A stretch of DNA of 64,000 nt. Source: Betaproteobacteria bacterium (GTDB lineage: Bacteria; Pseudomonadota; Gammaproteobacteria; Burkholderiales; Casimicrobiaceae). The position numbers and the translations under genes are program-made. The stretch is taken from the NCBI GenBank assembly GCA_016704895.1, contig JADIZG010000003.1, positions 95,571-159,570 of the forward strand. The letters run 5' to 3'. Below the pieces are notes generated by a model that saw only the letters and a program-made list of their open reading frames with translations, was not told the DNA's origin and ran no database searches. Positions 1-7,957 of the stretch are shown here, one piece after another (positions within the stretch are counted from its first letter, which is position 1; the number at the start of each line of letters is the position of its first letter).

Positions 1-1
1 G

Positions 2-175
2 GTGCCGATCGCCGAGGGCACCTGCTACGGCGTCAACGTGTCGTCCGACGGGAGGAAGGTCTACGTCGGCGGCGGCGGATCGACGCTGACCGTCTACGAC
101 GCGCAGACGCTGAAGCCCATCAAGGTGCTGCAGATGGCGTCCGACGGCATGGACGTGCGCAGGCTCCGGTTCTGA
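2..175 (+). CDS. C-terminal end of a beta-propeller protein, probably the QhpB subunit of quinohemoprotein amine dehydrogenase
   Basis: Only the last 57 residues are in the window. They read as the last blade or so of a YncE/cytochrome-D1-like beta-propeller: a 'SSDGRKVYVGG' strand-turn-strand followed by 'LTVYDAQTLKPIKVLQM', and they end in LRRF-like 'RRLRF' with TGA at 173-175. Alone this would be just a propeller protein. The assignment to the beta subunit of quinohemoprotein amine dehydrogenase, a periplasmic amine-oxidising enzyme, rests on what follows on the same strand: a one-chain ABC exporter and a small intracellular subtilase, which together are characteristic of Qhp biogenesis operons. 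The start lies before base 1. The alternative is an unrelated YVTN-repeat protein. Confidence 0.5.
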   Translation: MPIAEGTCYGVNVSSDGRKVYVGGGGSTLTVYDAQTLKPIKVLQMASDGMDVRRLRF

Positions 176-218
176 GGCCGGGGTGCACTGAGTCGCTCGA
201 GGCAGGAGACCGCGCCGG

Positions 219-1058
219 GTGGACTACGGACTGCGACTGACGACCCCCTGCGAGGTCCCGGCGGACCCGCGCGACGCGTGCCCGCCCGATTGGCGCGACC
301 TGCTTCCGCCGGGTCGCGCCGTCGCGCTGTATTTCGGGACCGAGTTCTGCGAGGACCGGCTGCCCGACCTCGACGACGCGAACGCGTACTGCGCGGTCGC
401 GCGCGCCCACGGCCTCGAGCCCACGCTGACCACGCCGCTGGTCTCGCCCGAGGGGTTGGGCAAGGTGGACCGGCTGCTCGCCGGGCTCGCGTTGAACGGC
501 TGGCATCCGGCGGTCGTGTTCAACGACTGGGGCGTGCTCGAGCTCCTGCGCGAGCGCCATCGCACGCTGCCGCGCCGTGCCGGCCGCCTCGTCAACCGGT
601 CGCTGCGGGATCCGCGTGCGTACCGCGATGCCCCCGCCGGCACCGCCACGCACGACGTGTCGCGCTTCACGCGGTTGCGCACGCTCCTGCGCGGCCTCGG
701 CGTCGGGGCGATCGAAACCGATGCGGACCTCGAAGGCGGGTTCCTCGGCGACCGCGACGACGGCGGCGCCGCGCCGCTCGACCGCGCGCTCCACTTCCCG
801 TACACCTACGCAGCGTCGGGCCGCGTTTGCCCGCTCAAGGCCGCGCTGTATCCCGAAGGGGGCGGCTTCGCGCAGGCGTTCGCCGATCCCTGCCCCGCCC
901 CGTGCCGGGGCAAGCCGCTGCCCGTCCGCCGTGCGGACACCGCGCTGCCGCACTGGCGAGCAGGCAACACGCTCTTCTACGAGCCTCCGCACGAAGCGAC
1001 TCGCGCGTGGCTGCCCCACGCCGACCGGATCGTCGTCCACGCGATGGCGGCGCCGTGA
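219..1058 (+). CDS. U32-family protein, UbiV-like, probable 4Fe-4S protein in the amine dehydrogenase biogenesis operon
   Basis: A 279-residue protein starting at GTG 219, preceded by a CAGGAGA ribosome-binding site. It has the hallmarks of the peptidase-U32 fold as found in UbiV: a 'VVFNDWGVLELL' strand near residues 99-110 and cysteines at 44, 204, 225 and 229. The last pair is a C-x3-C motif and Cys44 sits where UbiV has its first ligand, so a [4Fe-4S] cluster is likely. UbiU and UbiV together carry out O2-independent hydroxylations in ubiquinone synthesis. Here the gene overlaps the next U32 gene by four bases (GTGA), so the two are probably made as a pair. Its place between a Qhp-like subunit and the Qhp exporter/protease suggests a role in cofactor maturation; that role is inference. 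No signal peptide is visible. Confidence 0.7.
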   Translation: MDYGLRLTTPCEVPADPRDACPPDWRDLLPPGRAVALYFGTEFCEDRLPDLDDANAYCAVARAHGLEPTLTTPLVSPEGLGKVDRLLAGLALNGWHPAVVFNDWGVLELLRERHRTLPRRAGRLVNRSLRDPRAYRDAPAGTATHDVSRFTRLRTLLRGLGVGAIETDADLEGGFLGDRDDGGAAPLDRALHFPYTYAASGRVCPLKAALYPEGGGFAQAFADPCPAPCRGKPLPVRRADTALPHWRAGNTLFYEPPHEATRAWLPHADRIVVHAMAAP

Positions 1059-2140
1059 AGATCCTGGCCCCGCTCAGGAGCGCCGACGAGGTGCTGCCGC
1101 TCGCGGAGGCAGGCGCGGGCGAGTTCTACTGCGGCGTGACCCCTCCCGGCTGGGAGGCGGCGTTCGGCCAGGCGTCGGTGCACCGGCGGAGCGCGCGATC
1201 CGCCGGCGTTTCCGGGCTCGAGGAACTCCGGCAGATCGTCGCGCTCGCCGGCGACGCGCCGGTGTTCGCGACGCTCAACGCGGCGTCGTATCCCGCGGGA
1301 GCGATCCCGCGCCTGGTCGACTTCGGCCGGATGCTCGTCGAGGAGGCGAACGTCGCCGCGCTGATCGTCGCGGAGCTGGAGCTCATCCTCGCGCTCGGCG
1401 ATGCCGGCCTCGCCGGACGCGTTCACGTCTCGAGCCTGGCGACCTGCCGGAACCCGGGCGCCGCGGCGTTCTACCGGAGCCTCGGCGTCTCCCGCGTGAT
1501 CCTGCCGCGCCACATGACGCTCGCCGAGATCGAGCAGACGGCGATTCCCGGGCTCGAGTGGGAGGCGTTCCTGCTCAACGACGGCTGCGCGTTCGAGGAA
1601 GGCACCTGCTCGACGACGCACGCGTTCCGACCCTATTGCATCGACGACCAGGTCGGCCACGCGCAGGGGCGGCTCGACGAGCGCTACGCGTTCTGGAAAT
1701 GGACGCTCAACAACTGCGGCTGCCAGACGAGCCGCGGCTACACGCTGGGCCCCTGCGGCCTGTGCGCGCTCGCGCGCCTCGAGCGTGCCGGCGTCGAGAG
1801 CCTGAAGGTCGTCGGACGCGAGGCGCCGCTCGCGCGCAAGCTGGGGTCGGTCCGCCTCGCCTCGATCGCGCTTCGCCTCGCCGAAGGCGGCGGCACGCGC
1901 GAAGCGATCCGCGACGCCGTCGTCGCCGAGCGCGGCGCGCCGGAGCTCTGCGAAAGCGCGCATCTGTGCTACTACCCCGACGTCTGGGCCGACACGCTCC
2001 CGAAGCCGCGTCAGGCGCAGGCGACATCGACCCGGAAGGCGCCGGGCCATTCCCCTGCGGCTGCGGACCGCGCCGACGAGACGCGTCGTGCCGATCCACG
2101 CCGAAGTGCCTGCGCCGAGCACCGCCACGCGGAGCGGATC
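1055..2140 (+). CDS. U32-family protein, UbiU-like, in frame with the following ABC exporter
   Basis: Starts at GTG 1055, overlapping the preceding stop. It opens with 'KILAPLRSADEVLPLAEAGAGEFYCG', the usual start of U32 proteins (about 310 residues of fold). It is rich in cysteine: C178 and C185 have the C-x6-C spacing of the first two ligands in UbiU, and C195, C221, C223, C234 and C237 follow. A [4Fe-4S] cluster is therefore likely and it would be the partner of the UbiV-like protein upstream. Oddly, no stop codon separates it from the ABC exporter: the frame runs on through a charged, Pro/Ala-rich stretch (residues about 313-360) into the exporter. The end given here is simply the last base before the exporter's own GTG. 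It could be a true fusion of about 939 residues, two genes with a lost stop, or a frameshift artefact. Confidence 0.65.
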
Positions 2141-3874
2141 GTGCTGACGATGCTGCGACGCTACACGCCGCACCTGTCGGGGCGGCGTGGCGCGCTCGTC
2201 GTCGTCTTCGCGCTGGGCCTGGCCGGCGCGGCGGTCTCGTTGTCCACGCCGCTCCTCGGCATGGCTTTCGTCGATGCGGTCGCGACAAGCCGCGACTTCA
2301 CGTCGATTCCGTGGATCGCGGCGGCGCTCGTCGCGCTGGCCGTCCTCGATCTCGCGCTCGCCGCCTGGTCCAGCCGCGTGCACGCGCGGCTGTCGGCCGA
2401 CGTGCTCGGCGACCTGCGCGCCGCGCTCTTCGCGCGCTGCGTGGACGGCCCGCTGGAGACGATCGAGCCGTTCCGCCATGGCGACCTCCTCACCCGCTTC
2501 GGCAGCGACGTGCCCCGCATCGAGGGGCTGCTCGTCGACGGCATGCTCGGCGCGCTGCAGAACGTGCTCTTCCTGGCCGTGGCGGCCGCGATCACGTTCA
2601 GCCTGTCGCCGACGCTCGCGTTCTGGAGCTTCGCGGGCCTCGGCATCGCGCTCGTCGCCGTGAACGCGTTCCGCAGGCCGGTCGAAGCCGGGACGCAGCG
2701 GATCCGCGACGCGATGGTCGACCTCTCGCACTTCCTCTCCGAGCGCCTGGCGGCGCTCCGCGCGATCCGGCTCCACGGCACCGGACCCGACGAAACGGCG
2801 ACCCTGGCCGCCGCCAACGCGCGGCTCAAGCGCGAGGTCGTGCGCTTCCAGCTCGTCGACGCGATGTCGAGCGGCGTTCCGGGACTCGTGCTCACGCTCG
2901 CGCTCGCGTGGATCTACCTCGTCGGTGGCCGCCTGCTCGAAACCGGGGCGATCAGCCTCGGGACGTTCGTCGCGTTCGTCCTCTACCAGAGCCGACTGTT
3001 CGCGCCCGCGCAGGGACTGCTCGGGCTCGTCCGGCACCTGCAGGAGGCGCGGGTGAGCCTCGCGCGCGTGACCGAGGTGCTGGGCGACGACGACGACCGG
3101 CTGCCCGCCTGTTCGCATGGCGGCGTGTCCAGCGGCAACGCCGTCGACCTGCGCGACGTCACGTTCGCCTACGCCGGCAAGCCGCCGGTGCTGCGCGGCG
3201 TGGATCTTGCGATCGCTCCCGGCGAGCGCGTCGCGATCTTCGGCGCGTCGGGGGCGGGCAAGTCGACGCTCGTGCAGCTCCTGTTCGGCCTGCGCGAGCC
3301 CGGCAGCGGTCTGGTGCTCGTCGAGGGACGCCCGGTGGGGTTTCCGCGCGGCGCGTTCCGCCCGCCGGGCATCGGCTATGCCGGTGCCGAGCCGTTCCTG
3401 CTCCACGCGTCGGTCGAGGAAAACCTGCGCTACGGCAATCCCCGCGCGAGCCGCGAGGACGTCGAGCGCGCCGCCGCGCTGGCCGAGGCCGACGGGTTCA
3501 TCGCCGCGCTGCCGGACGGCTACGCGACGGTCATCGGCGGTCGCGGCCTCGCGCTCTCCGACGGGCAGCGACAGCGGCTCGGTCTCGCGCGGCTGTTCCT
3601 CTCCGATCCGCGCATCCTCGTGCTCGACGAGGCGTTCTCCGCCCTCGACCTCGGCACCGAGATCCGGATCCGGCGCCAGCTGTGGGAGGCGTTCCCCGAC
3701 CGGACGGCGATCGTGATCTCGCACCGGCCGGTCGGCCTCGCCGAAGTCGACCGGATCCTGTACCTGCAGGACGGCCGGCTCGACGCGATCGCCCCGGGGG
3801 ACCTGCGCTCCTTCGCCGCCTCGCTCGACGAAGGCGCGGGCCGCCCGGGAGCGAGCCTGCCGGTGCTCCGATGA
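2141..3874 (+). CDS. One-chain ABC exporter, QhpF-like
   Basis: About 577 residues with the exporter layout: a six-helix membrane domain (residues about 10-320) followed by a nucleotide-binding domain. The ATPase part shows Walker A GASGAGKST, a slightly altered signature LSDGQ in place of LSGGQ, and Walker B ILVLDEAFSALD. GTG 2141 is the chosen start because GGAG lies seven bases upstream and the membrane domain begins here; ATG 2150 is an alternative, and the frame is also open back into the U32 gene. In Qhp operons such an exporter is needed to move the crosslinked small gamma subunit to the periplasm. That substrate is inferred from the adjacent subtilase, whose start codon overlaps this gene's stop by four bases. 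Confidence 0.75.
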   Translation: MLTMLRRYTPHLSGRRGALVVVFALGLAGAAVSLSTPLLGMAFVDAVATSRDFTSIPWIAAALVALAVLDLALAAWSSRVHARLSADVLGDLRAALFARCVDGPLETIEPFRHGDLLTRFGSDVPRIEGLLVDGMLGALQNVLFLAVAAAITFSLSPTLAFWSFAGLGIALVAVNAFRRPVEAGTQRIRDAMVDLSHFLSERLAALRAIRLHGTGPDETATLAAANARLKREVVRFQLVDAMSSGVPGLVLTLALAWIYLVGGRLLETGAISLGTFVAFVLYQSRLFAPAQGLLGLVRHLQEARVSLARVTEVLGDDDDRLPACSHGGVSSGNAVDLRDVTFAYAGKPPVLRGVDLAIAPGERVAIFGASGAGKSTLVQLLFGLREPGSGLVLVEGRPVGFPRGAFRPPGIGYAGAEPFLLHASVEENLRYGNPRASREDVERAAALAEADGFIAALPDGYATVIGGRGLALSDGQRQRLGLARLFLSDPRILVLDEAFSALDLGTEIRIRRQLWEAFPDRTAIVISHRPVGLAEVDRILYLQDGRLDAIAPGDLRSFAASLDEGAGRPGASLPVLR

Positions 3875-4509
3875 GCCGGCTTCGCATCGGCATCGTCGAC
3901 ACCGGCGTCAATCCCTGGCACTCGCACGTTCGCGGGGCCGTCGCCGGCTGCCGCATCTACGTCGCGCCGGACGGCTCGCTCCGGGAGGACGACGACTTCA
4001 GCGATCCCGCGGGCCACGGCACCGCGGTCGCGGGCGTGATCCGCGAGGCGTTCCCCGAGGCCGAGATCTACGCGGTCCGCGTGTTCGACGCGGTCGACGT
4101 CACGTATCCGTCGGTAGTCGCGCGCGGCATCCTGCGCGCGGCGGCGGAGGGGTGCGCGTTCGTGAACCTGAGCCTCGCGATCCCGCCGGGACCCGGCAGC
4201 GACGTCGTCGCCGCCGCGTGCAGCGCCGCGATCGAGGCTGGCTGCGTGATCGTCGCGTCGGCGCGCCCCGACCGGCCGGGGTGGTTGCCTGCGTCGGCCC
4301 CCGGCGTCCACGCCGTGACGGCGGACGACTCGCCCGACGCCGACGCGGTGCGCGAGTGCGGCGTTCGCCGGCTCGTCGCGCCCGGACGGCCCCGCGACCT
4401 CGACGGCCTGCCGCGCACGTCGAACCTCAGCGGGCATTCGTTCGCCTGCGCACGAGGCCTGATCCACCTCGCGAGGCAACGCGCTGCCGCGGTCACCCCG
4501 TCTTCGTGA
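3871..4509 (+). CDS. Small intracellular subtilisin-like protease, QhpE-like
   Basis: A 212-residue S8-fold protease without signal peptide or propeptide. The catalytic triad is visible: Asp10 in 'VDTGVN', His49 in 'GHGTAVAG' and Ser190 in 'LSGHSFACA'. It is far shorter than secreted subtilisins, as is QhpE, the protease that removes the leader of the quinohemoprotein amine dehydrogenase gamma subunit. The oxyanion-hole Asn usually found in 'GNxG' is not evident; the equivalent stretch reads 'VASARPDRPGW'. The ATG overlaps the exporter stop (ATGA), so leader removal and export are probably made together. The 3' end overlaps the convergent dehydrogenase/hydratase gene by 17 bases. The family assignment is firm; the QhpE role depends on context. 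Confidence 0.75.
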   Translation: MSRLRIGIVDTGVNPWHSHVRGAVAGCRIYVAPDGSLREDDDFSDPAGHGTAVAGVIREAFPEAEIYAVRVFDAVDVTYPSVVARGILRAAAEGCAFVNLSLAIPPGPGSDVVAAACSAAIEAGCVIVASARPDRPGWLPASAPGVHAVTADDSPDADAVRECGVRRLVAPGRPRDLDGLPRTSNLSGHSFACARGLIHLARQRAAAVTPSS

Positions 4510-6508
4510 AGTCCGCGCGCCGGCGCTCGACGAACGCCGAGATGCCCTCTCGCGCGGCGGCCGTGCAGGCGCTCGCGCCGAACGCCCGGTAGCCGACCTC
4601 GAGCGCGGACGCGAGCGTCGAGGCCGCGGCCGCACCCCGGATCGCGTCCTCCATCAGCGCGATGGCCGTCGCCGAGAGCGCCATGCCGTTCGCGGTCGTC
4701 GGGGCGACCGGTTCCAGCTCGGGAAGCGCGACGGGGCCCCGCGCGAGGTTGCCCGGGAGGCCGGCGAGCGAGCGCACCTGCCGGACCGCGACGGTGACGA
4801 GCTCCCGCGGGTCATCGGCGAGGGCCGCGACGATCCCGAGCTCGTGCGCGCGCGCGGCGGTGAGCTTCTCGGCCTGCCGCAGCATGCCGTGGAAGACCGT
4901 CGCGGCCCCGGGCCAGCGACGGTACGGCACGACCATCGCGCCGATCCCCGGCAGGATGCCGAGCGTGATCTCGGGGAACTGCATCCACGCGTCGCGCATC
5001 GCGACGATCGCGCGGCAGCGGATCGCGAGCTCGAAGCCGCCGCCCAGCGCCATCCCGTTCAGCGCGGCCACGACGGGCTTGGTCATCGCGTCGAGGTGGA
5101 CGAGCAGCCGCGAGCAGTCGCGCGCGTACTGCGCCGATGCGTCCGCATCGCCCAGCATCGACGGGAATCGCCCGATGTCGCCGCCCGCGCAGAACGCCCT
5201 GGTCCCGTAGCCGGTGATCACGAAGCCGCGCACGGCGTCGTCGCGCTCGTGGCGGCGGATCACGTCGAGGATCTCGTCGGTCATCTCGTCGTGCAGCGCG
5301 TTCATCGCCTCGGGGCGGCGCAGCGTGATCACCCTGACGCCATCGACGTCGTCGACGAGCACGTGGCGCAGGTAGCGCTGGTACTCGGCGAGCGGGCGCT
5401 TCGGCATCGGCATGCCGGGGCGCTCGCGCACGAACCGGTCGAGGATCCGCGTCGCTTCCACCTCTCCCACCTCACGCAGGAGCTCGAGCGGGCCGCGCTT
5501 GAAGCCGAGCGCGATCCGGCAGCCGAGGTCGAGGTCGGCCTCGCTGCCGATGCCGCGGTCGAGGATGTCGACGGCCTGCGAGAACAGCACGCCGAGCAGC
5601 CTGTCGCGGATCGCCGCCGCCGTCGTCGGCGCGACGTCCACCTGCTTCCCCGCCGGCACGGTGATCCAGTCGTCGACCGAGCGGAAGATCGCGGCCGGCC
5701 GGTAGTGCTCGCCTTCCTCGTCGGCCTGCAGCGTGTTGGTCTCGACGATGATCGGGTTGCCGTGCGCGAGGTTCAGCACGAAGAACGGGCCCGCGTGCAC
5801 GAACTCGCCCGCGACGCTGTCGATCTCGGCAGCGGTCGCCCGGTCGAGCAGCATCGCCGCCTCGTTGCACCAGTTGTCGAAGATCCGGTCGAGCATGAAG
5901 CACGCCGCGTCGGAGGTGACGAGCGGCAGCTTGCCGGTGGCGCAGAAGATGCGCCGCAGGTGGTCGACGAGGCCCGGTCCCGCGCCGGCCCAGTCGATCA
6001 CTTCGACGGCCGGGTTGCGCCAGGCCGGCGCGAAGAAGTGCGTCACGGTCGCACGCCCGGGGTGGCGCATGTCTGCGAAGATGCGCGCGGCCGGCAGCGA
6101 GCTCGTGTTCGACGTGACGATCGCATCGTCGGCGACTCGCGCCTCGACCTCCGCGAAGATCCTGCGCTTGAGCGCGAGGTTCTCGGTCGCCGCCTCGATC
6201 ACCCAGTCGCACCCGCGGATCGCATCGTAGTCGACGGTGCCGCGGACGCCGCGCATCACGGCCGCCGATTCGTCCGCGCTCATCCTGCCGCGCGCGACCG
6301 CCTTCTGCGCGTAGTCGGAGAGGCGCTTCAGCGCCGCGTCGATCGGCGCCTGCGCCACGTCGACGAGCGTGAGCTCGATCCCGGGCAGCGCGCTCTTCAG
6401 GTAGTAGCCGATGTCCGGACCGATCGACCCCGCGCCGATGATCGCGACGTGGCGAGGCAGGGAACGGGTCGGCGCGGCGACGAGGGGGTTCGCGTAGCGG
6501 GCGTTCAA
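4493..6508 (-). CDS. 3-hydroxyacyl-CoA dehydrogenase / enoyl-CoA hydratase fusion
   Basis: A 671-residue bifunctional beta-oxidation enzyme. The N-terminal half (about 1-385) is a 3-hydroxyacyl-CoA dehydrogenase with the NAD-binding 'IIGAGSIGPDIG' and the 'NTSSLP' active-site segment. The C-terminal half (about 390-670) is a crotonase: 'LGGGFELAIRC' and 'FPEITLGILPG' carry the two glutamates expected of an enoyl-CoA hydratase. The domain order is the reverse of FadB, which has the hydratase first; dehydrogenase-first fusions are known in archaea and some proteobacteria. It probably hydrates and then oxidises a 2-enoyl-CoA. It faces the Qhp genes tail to tail and is followed by nnrS on the same strand, with no shared function evident. 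Confidence 0.9.
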   Translation of the reverse strand: MNARYANPLVAAPTRSLPRHVAIIGAGSIGPDIGYYLKSALPGIELTLVDVAQAPIDAALKRLSDYAQKAVARGRMSADESAAVMRGVRGTVDYDAIRGCDWVIEAATENLALKRRIFAEVEARVADDAIVTSNTSSLPAARIFADMRHPGRATVTHFFAPAWRNPAVEVIDWAGAGPGLVDHLRRIFCATGKLPLVTSDAACFMLDRIFDNWCNEAAMLLDRATAAEIDSVAGEFVHAGPFFVLNLAHGNPIIVETNTLQADEEGEHYRPAAIFRSVDDWITVPAGKQVDVAPTTAAAIRDRLLGVLFSQAVDILDRGIGSEADLDLGCRIALGFKRGPLELLREVGEVEATRILDRFVRERPGMPMPKRPLAEYQRYLRHVLVDDVDGVRVITLRRPEAMNALHDEMTDEILDVIRRHERDDAVRGFVITGYGTRAFCAGGDIGRFPSMLGDADASAQYARDCSRLLVHLDAMTKPVVAALNGMALGGGFELAIRCRAIVAMRDAWMQFPEITLGILPGIGAMVVPYRRWPGAATVFHGMLRQAEKLTAARAHELGIVAALADDPRELVTVAVRQVRSLAGLPGNLARGPVALPELEPVAPTTANGMALSATAIALMEDAIRGAAAASTLASALEVGYRAFGASACTAAAREGISAFVERRRADFTKTG

Positions 6509-6541
6509 GGGATCCTCACGTTCGATCGGTCAGGCAGGGGT

Positions 6542-7756
6542 TCAATGGCCGCCGCGCGACGACGGCGGCCGGGAATCGGCGTTGAGCGGGCTCGCGTCGA
6601 CGCGCGGAAGGCTCGGGCGGACGAGGATCGGGCCGTAGGTCCGCAAATAGATCGCGAAAGCCGTGACCCATGCAACCCCCGCGACGACGACCCAGGTGTC
6701 GCCGCCGCCGGCGATCGCCGCGCCGACGCGCACGAGCGCCGCCGCCTGCACCAGCCAGTGCGCCGCGACGATCGCGCCGGGGAGCGCGAGCGGGCGTCCG
6801 GTGTGCCGGAGGGCCACGCGCGTCATCAGGCCGATCATCGCCGAGCCCAGCGCGCCGACGGTGAACGCGTGCAGCCAGGCCCGTGCCGCTCCCGCGCAGC
6901 CCAGGTCGCCCAGCGCGGACAGCAGGAAGGCCACGACCATCCAAGCGTAGCCCGCGTGCATCGTCCACAGGAGCGGCGCGTCGAGCACCTTCCAGCCTTG
7001 CCAGCGGGCAAGCCGGACCGCGTGGAGGGCGAACGCCGCCAGGGCGACGGCCGCGCGCCACGGCGCCGGCGCGCCCGCGAGGTCGACGAGCGCCAGCACG
7101 ACGATCACGCCGATGGATGCCGTCTCGAGCGGGCGCAGGAAGGGCGGCTGGCCGCCCCGTCCGGTCGCGCGCAGGTGGTTGCCGGTGAACACCGGCGTGA
7201 ACACGCCCCCGGCGAGCGCGAACAGCAGCACGAGGGCGTAGGTCGCCGCCAGGAGACCCGCGGCGGCTCGGCCGGTCATGAACAGCGCCTCGCCCGCGAG
7301 GATGCCGCCCAGCACGACCAGGATCAGCAGGTACGCGCGATGGGTGACGCGAGCGAGCTGCCGCGCGAGCAGCGCGATGAGCACGATCCACAGCGCGATC
7401 GACGCTGCGACGGCACCCCACTCCGGCAATGCCTCGCGCCCCCAGTAAGCCACGCGGGCGACGACCCAGAGCGCCACGAGGCCAGCGAGCGGCGCACCCC
7501 GGATTTCCGGCGTTCCGGCCCAGCCCGGCAGCGCGGTGAGCGCGATCGCGCAGACGATGGCGGCGGCGAAGCCGAACAGCATCTCGTGACCGTGCCAGGC
7601 CTGCCCGGCGAGCATCCCACCCCCTCCCGGGACGAGGCCCGCGTTCGCCGCGATCCACACCGCCATCAGCACGACCCCGTAGGCGACGCCGAGCACGCAG
7701 AACGGCCGGAACGGGCTCACCCAGAGCGAGGCGAACGGCAGGGTCGGCACGGTCAT
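6542..7756 (-). CDS. nnrS: NnrS-family polytopic membrane protein
   Basis: A 404-residue, almost entirely hydrophobic protein with about 12 membrane helices. It opens with 'SLWVSPFRPFCVLGVAYG' and has 'GQAWHGHEMLFGF' near residue 55 and 'RHTGRPL' near residue 320, which are conserved NnrS features including histidines thought to bind haem. NnrS proteins protect cells from nitric oxide and nitrosative stress and are often found in denitrifiers. The ATG at about 7756 is chosen because homology starts there; the open frame runs further upstream on this strand but that part lies antisense to the GntR gene and has no protein-like composition. It is divergent from the GntR gene, about 200 bases away. 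Confidence 0.88.
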   Translation of the reverse strand: MTVPTLPFASLWVSPFRPFCVLGVAYGVVLMAVWIAANAGLVPGGGGMLAGQAWHGHEMLFGFAAAIVCAIALTALPGWAGTPEIRGAPLAGLVALWVVARVAYWGREALPEWGAVAASIALWIVLIALLARQLARVTHRAYLLILVVLGGILAGEALFMTGRAAAGLLAATYALVLLFALAGGVFTPVFTGNHLRATGRGGQPPFLRPLETASIGVIVVLALVDLAGAPAPWRAAVALAAFALHAVRLARWQGWKVLDAPLLWTMHAGYAWMVVAFLLSALGDLGCAGAARAWLHAFTVGALGSAMIGLMTRVALRHTGRPLALPGAIVAAHWLVQAAALVRVGAAIAGGGDTWVVVAGVAWVTAFAIYLRTYGPILVRPSLPRVDASPLNADSRPPSSRGGH

Positions 7757-7816
7757 CGGAGCGGGCGGCGCATCGGTGGCGCCTCGGGGTCGGCGCGGGA
7801 AAGAGTCGAAGGTCGG

Positions 7817-7863
7817 TTGACACGGGTCGATCGAATGTATACCGTACCCGCAATACGGGATAC
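7817..7863 (+). promoter_or_regulatory. Probable gntR promoter with overlapping palindromic operator
   Basis: A perfect -35 hexamer TTGACA at about 7817-7822 is followed after 15 bases by TATACC (or after 17 by TACCGT). The -10 region sits inside an imperfect inverted repeat, GTATACCGTA - CCCGC - AATACGGGATAC (about 7837-7863), in which nine of ten bases of each arm pair. The GTATAC core resembles sites of FCD-type GntR regulators. Position and symmetry suggest the downstream GntR protein represses its own operon here. Confidence 0.5.
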
Positions 7864-7957
7864 GCGCAATCGTCCGCATCACGGATTCCTGGCTTCCGGA
7901 CCCGCCCCCGTACCGACACGCAACGCGGACCCTCCGACCTCCTCCCCTCCCGACGCG

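Noticed and set aside
977..3724. Long open frame (915 codons) antisense to the U32 and exporter genes
   Set aside because: Its translation is Arg/Glu/Ala-rich without family motifs, and it mirrors well-conserved plus-strand genes; long antisense frames are expected at this GC content.
7817..7830. FNR/NnrR-like box TTGACACGGGTCGA near nnrS
   Set aside because: One half-site mismatch, no suitable -10 towards nnrS, and the bases are better explained as the -35 hexamer of the gntR promoter.
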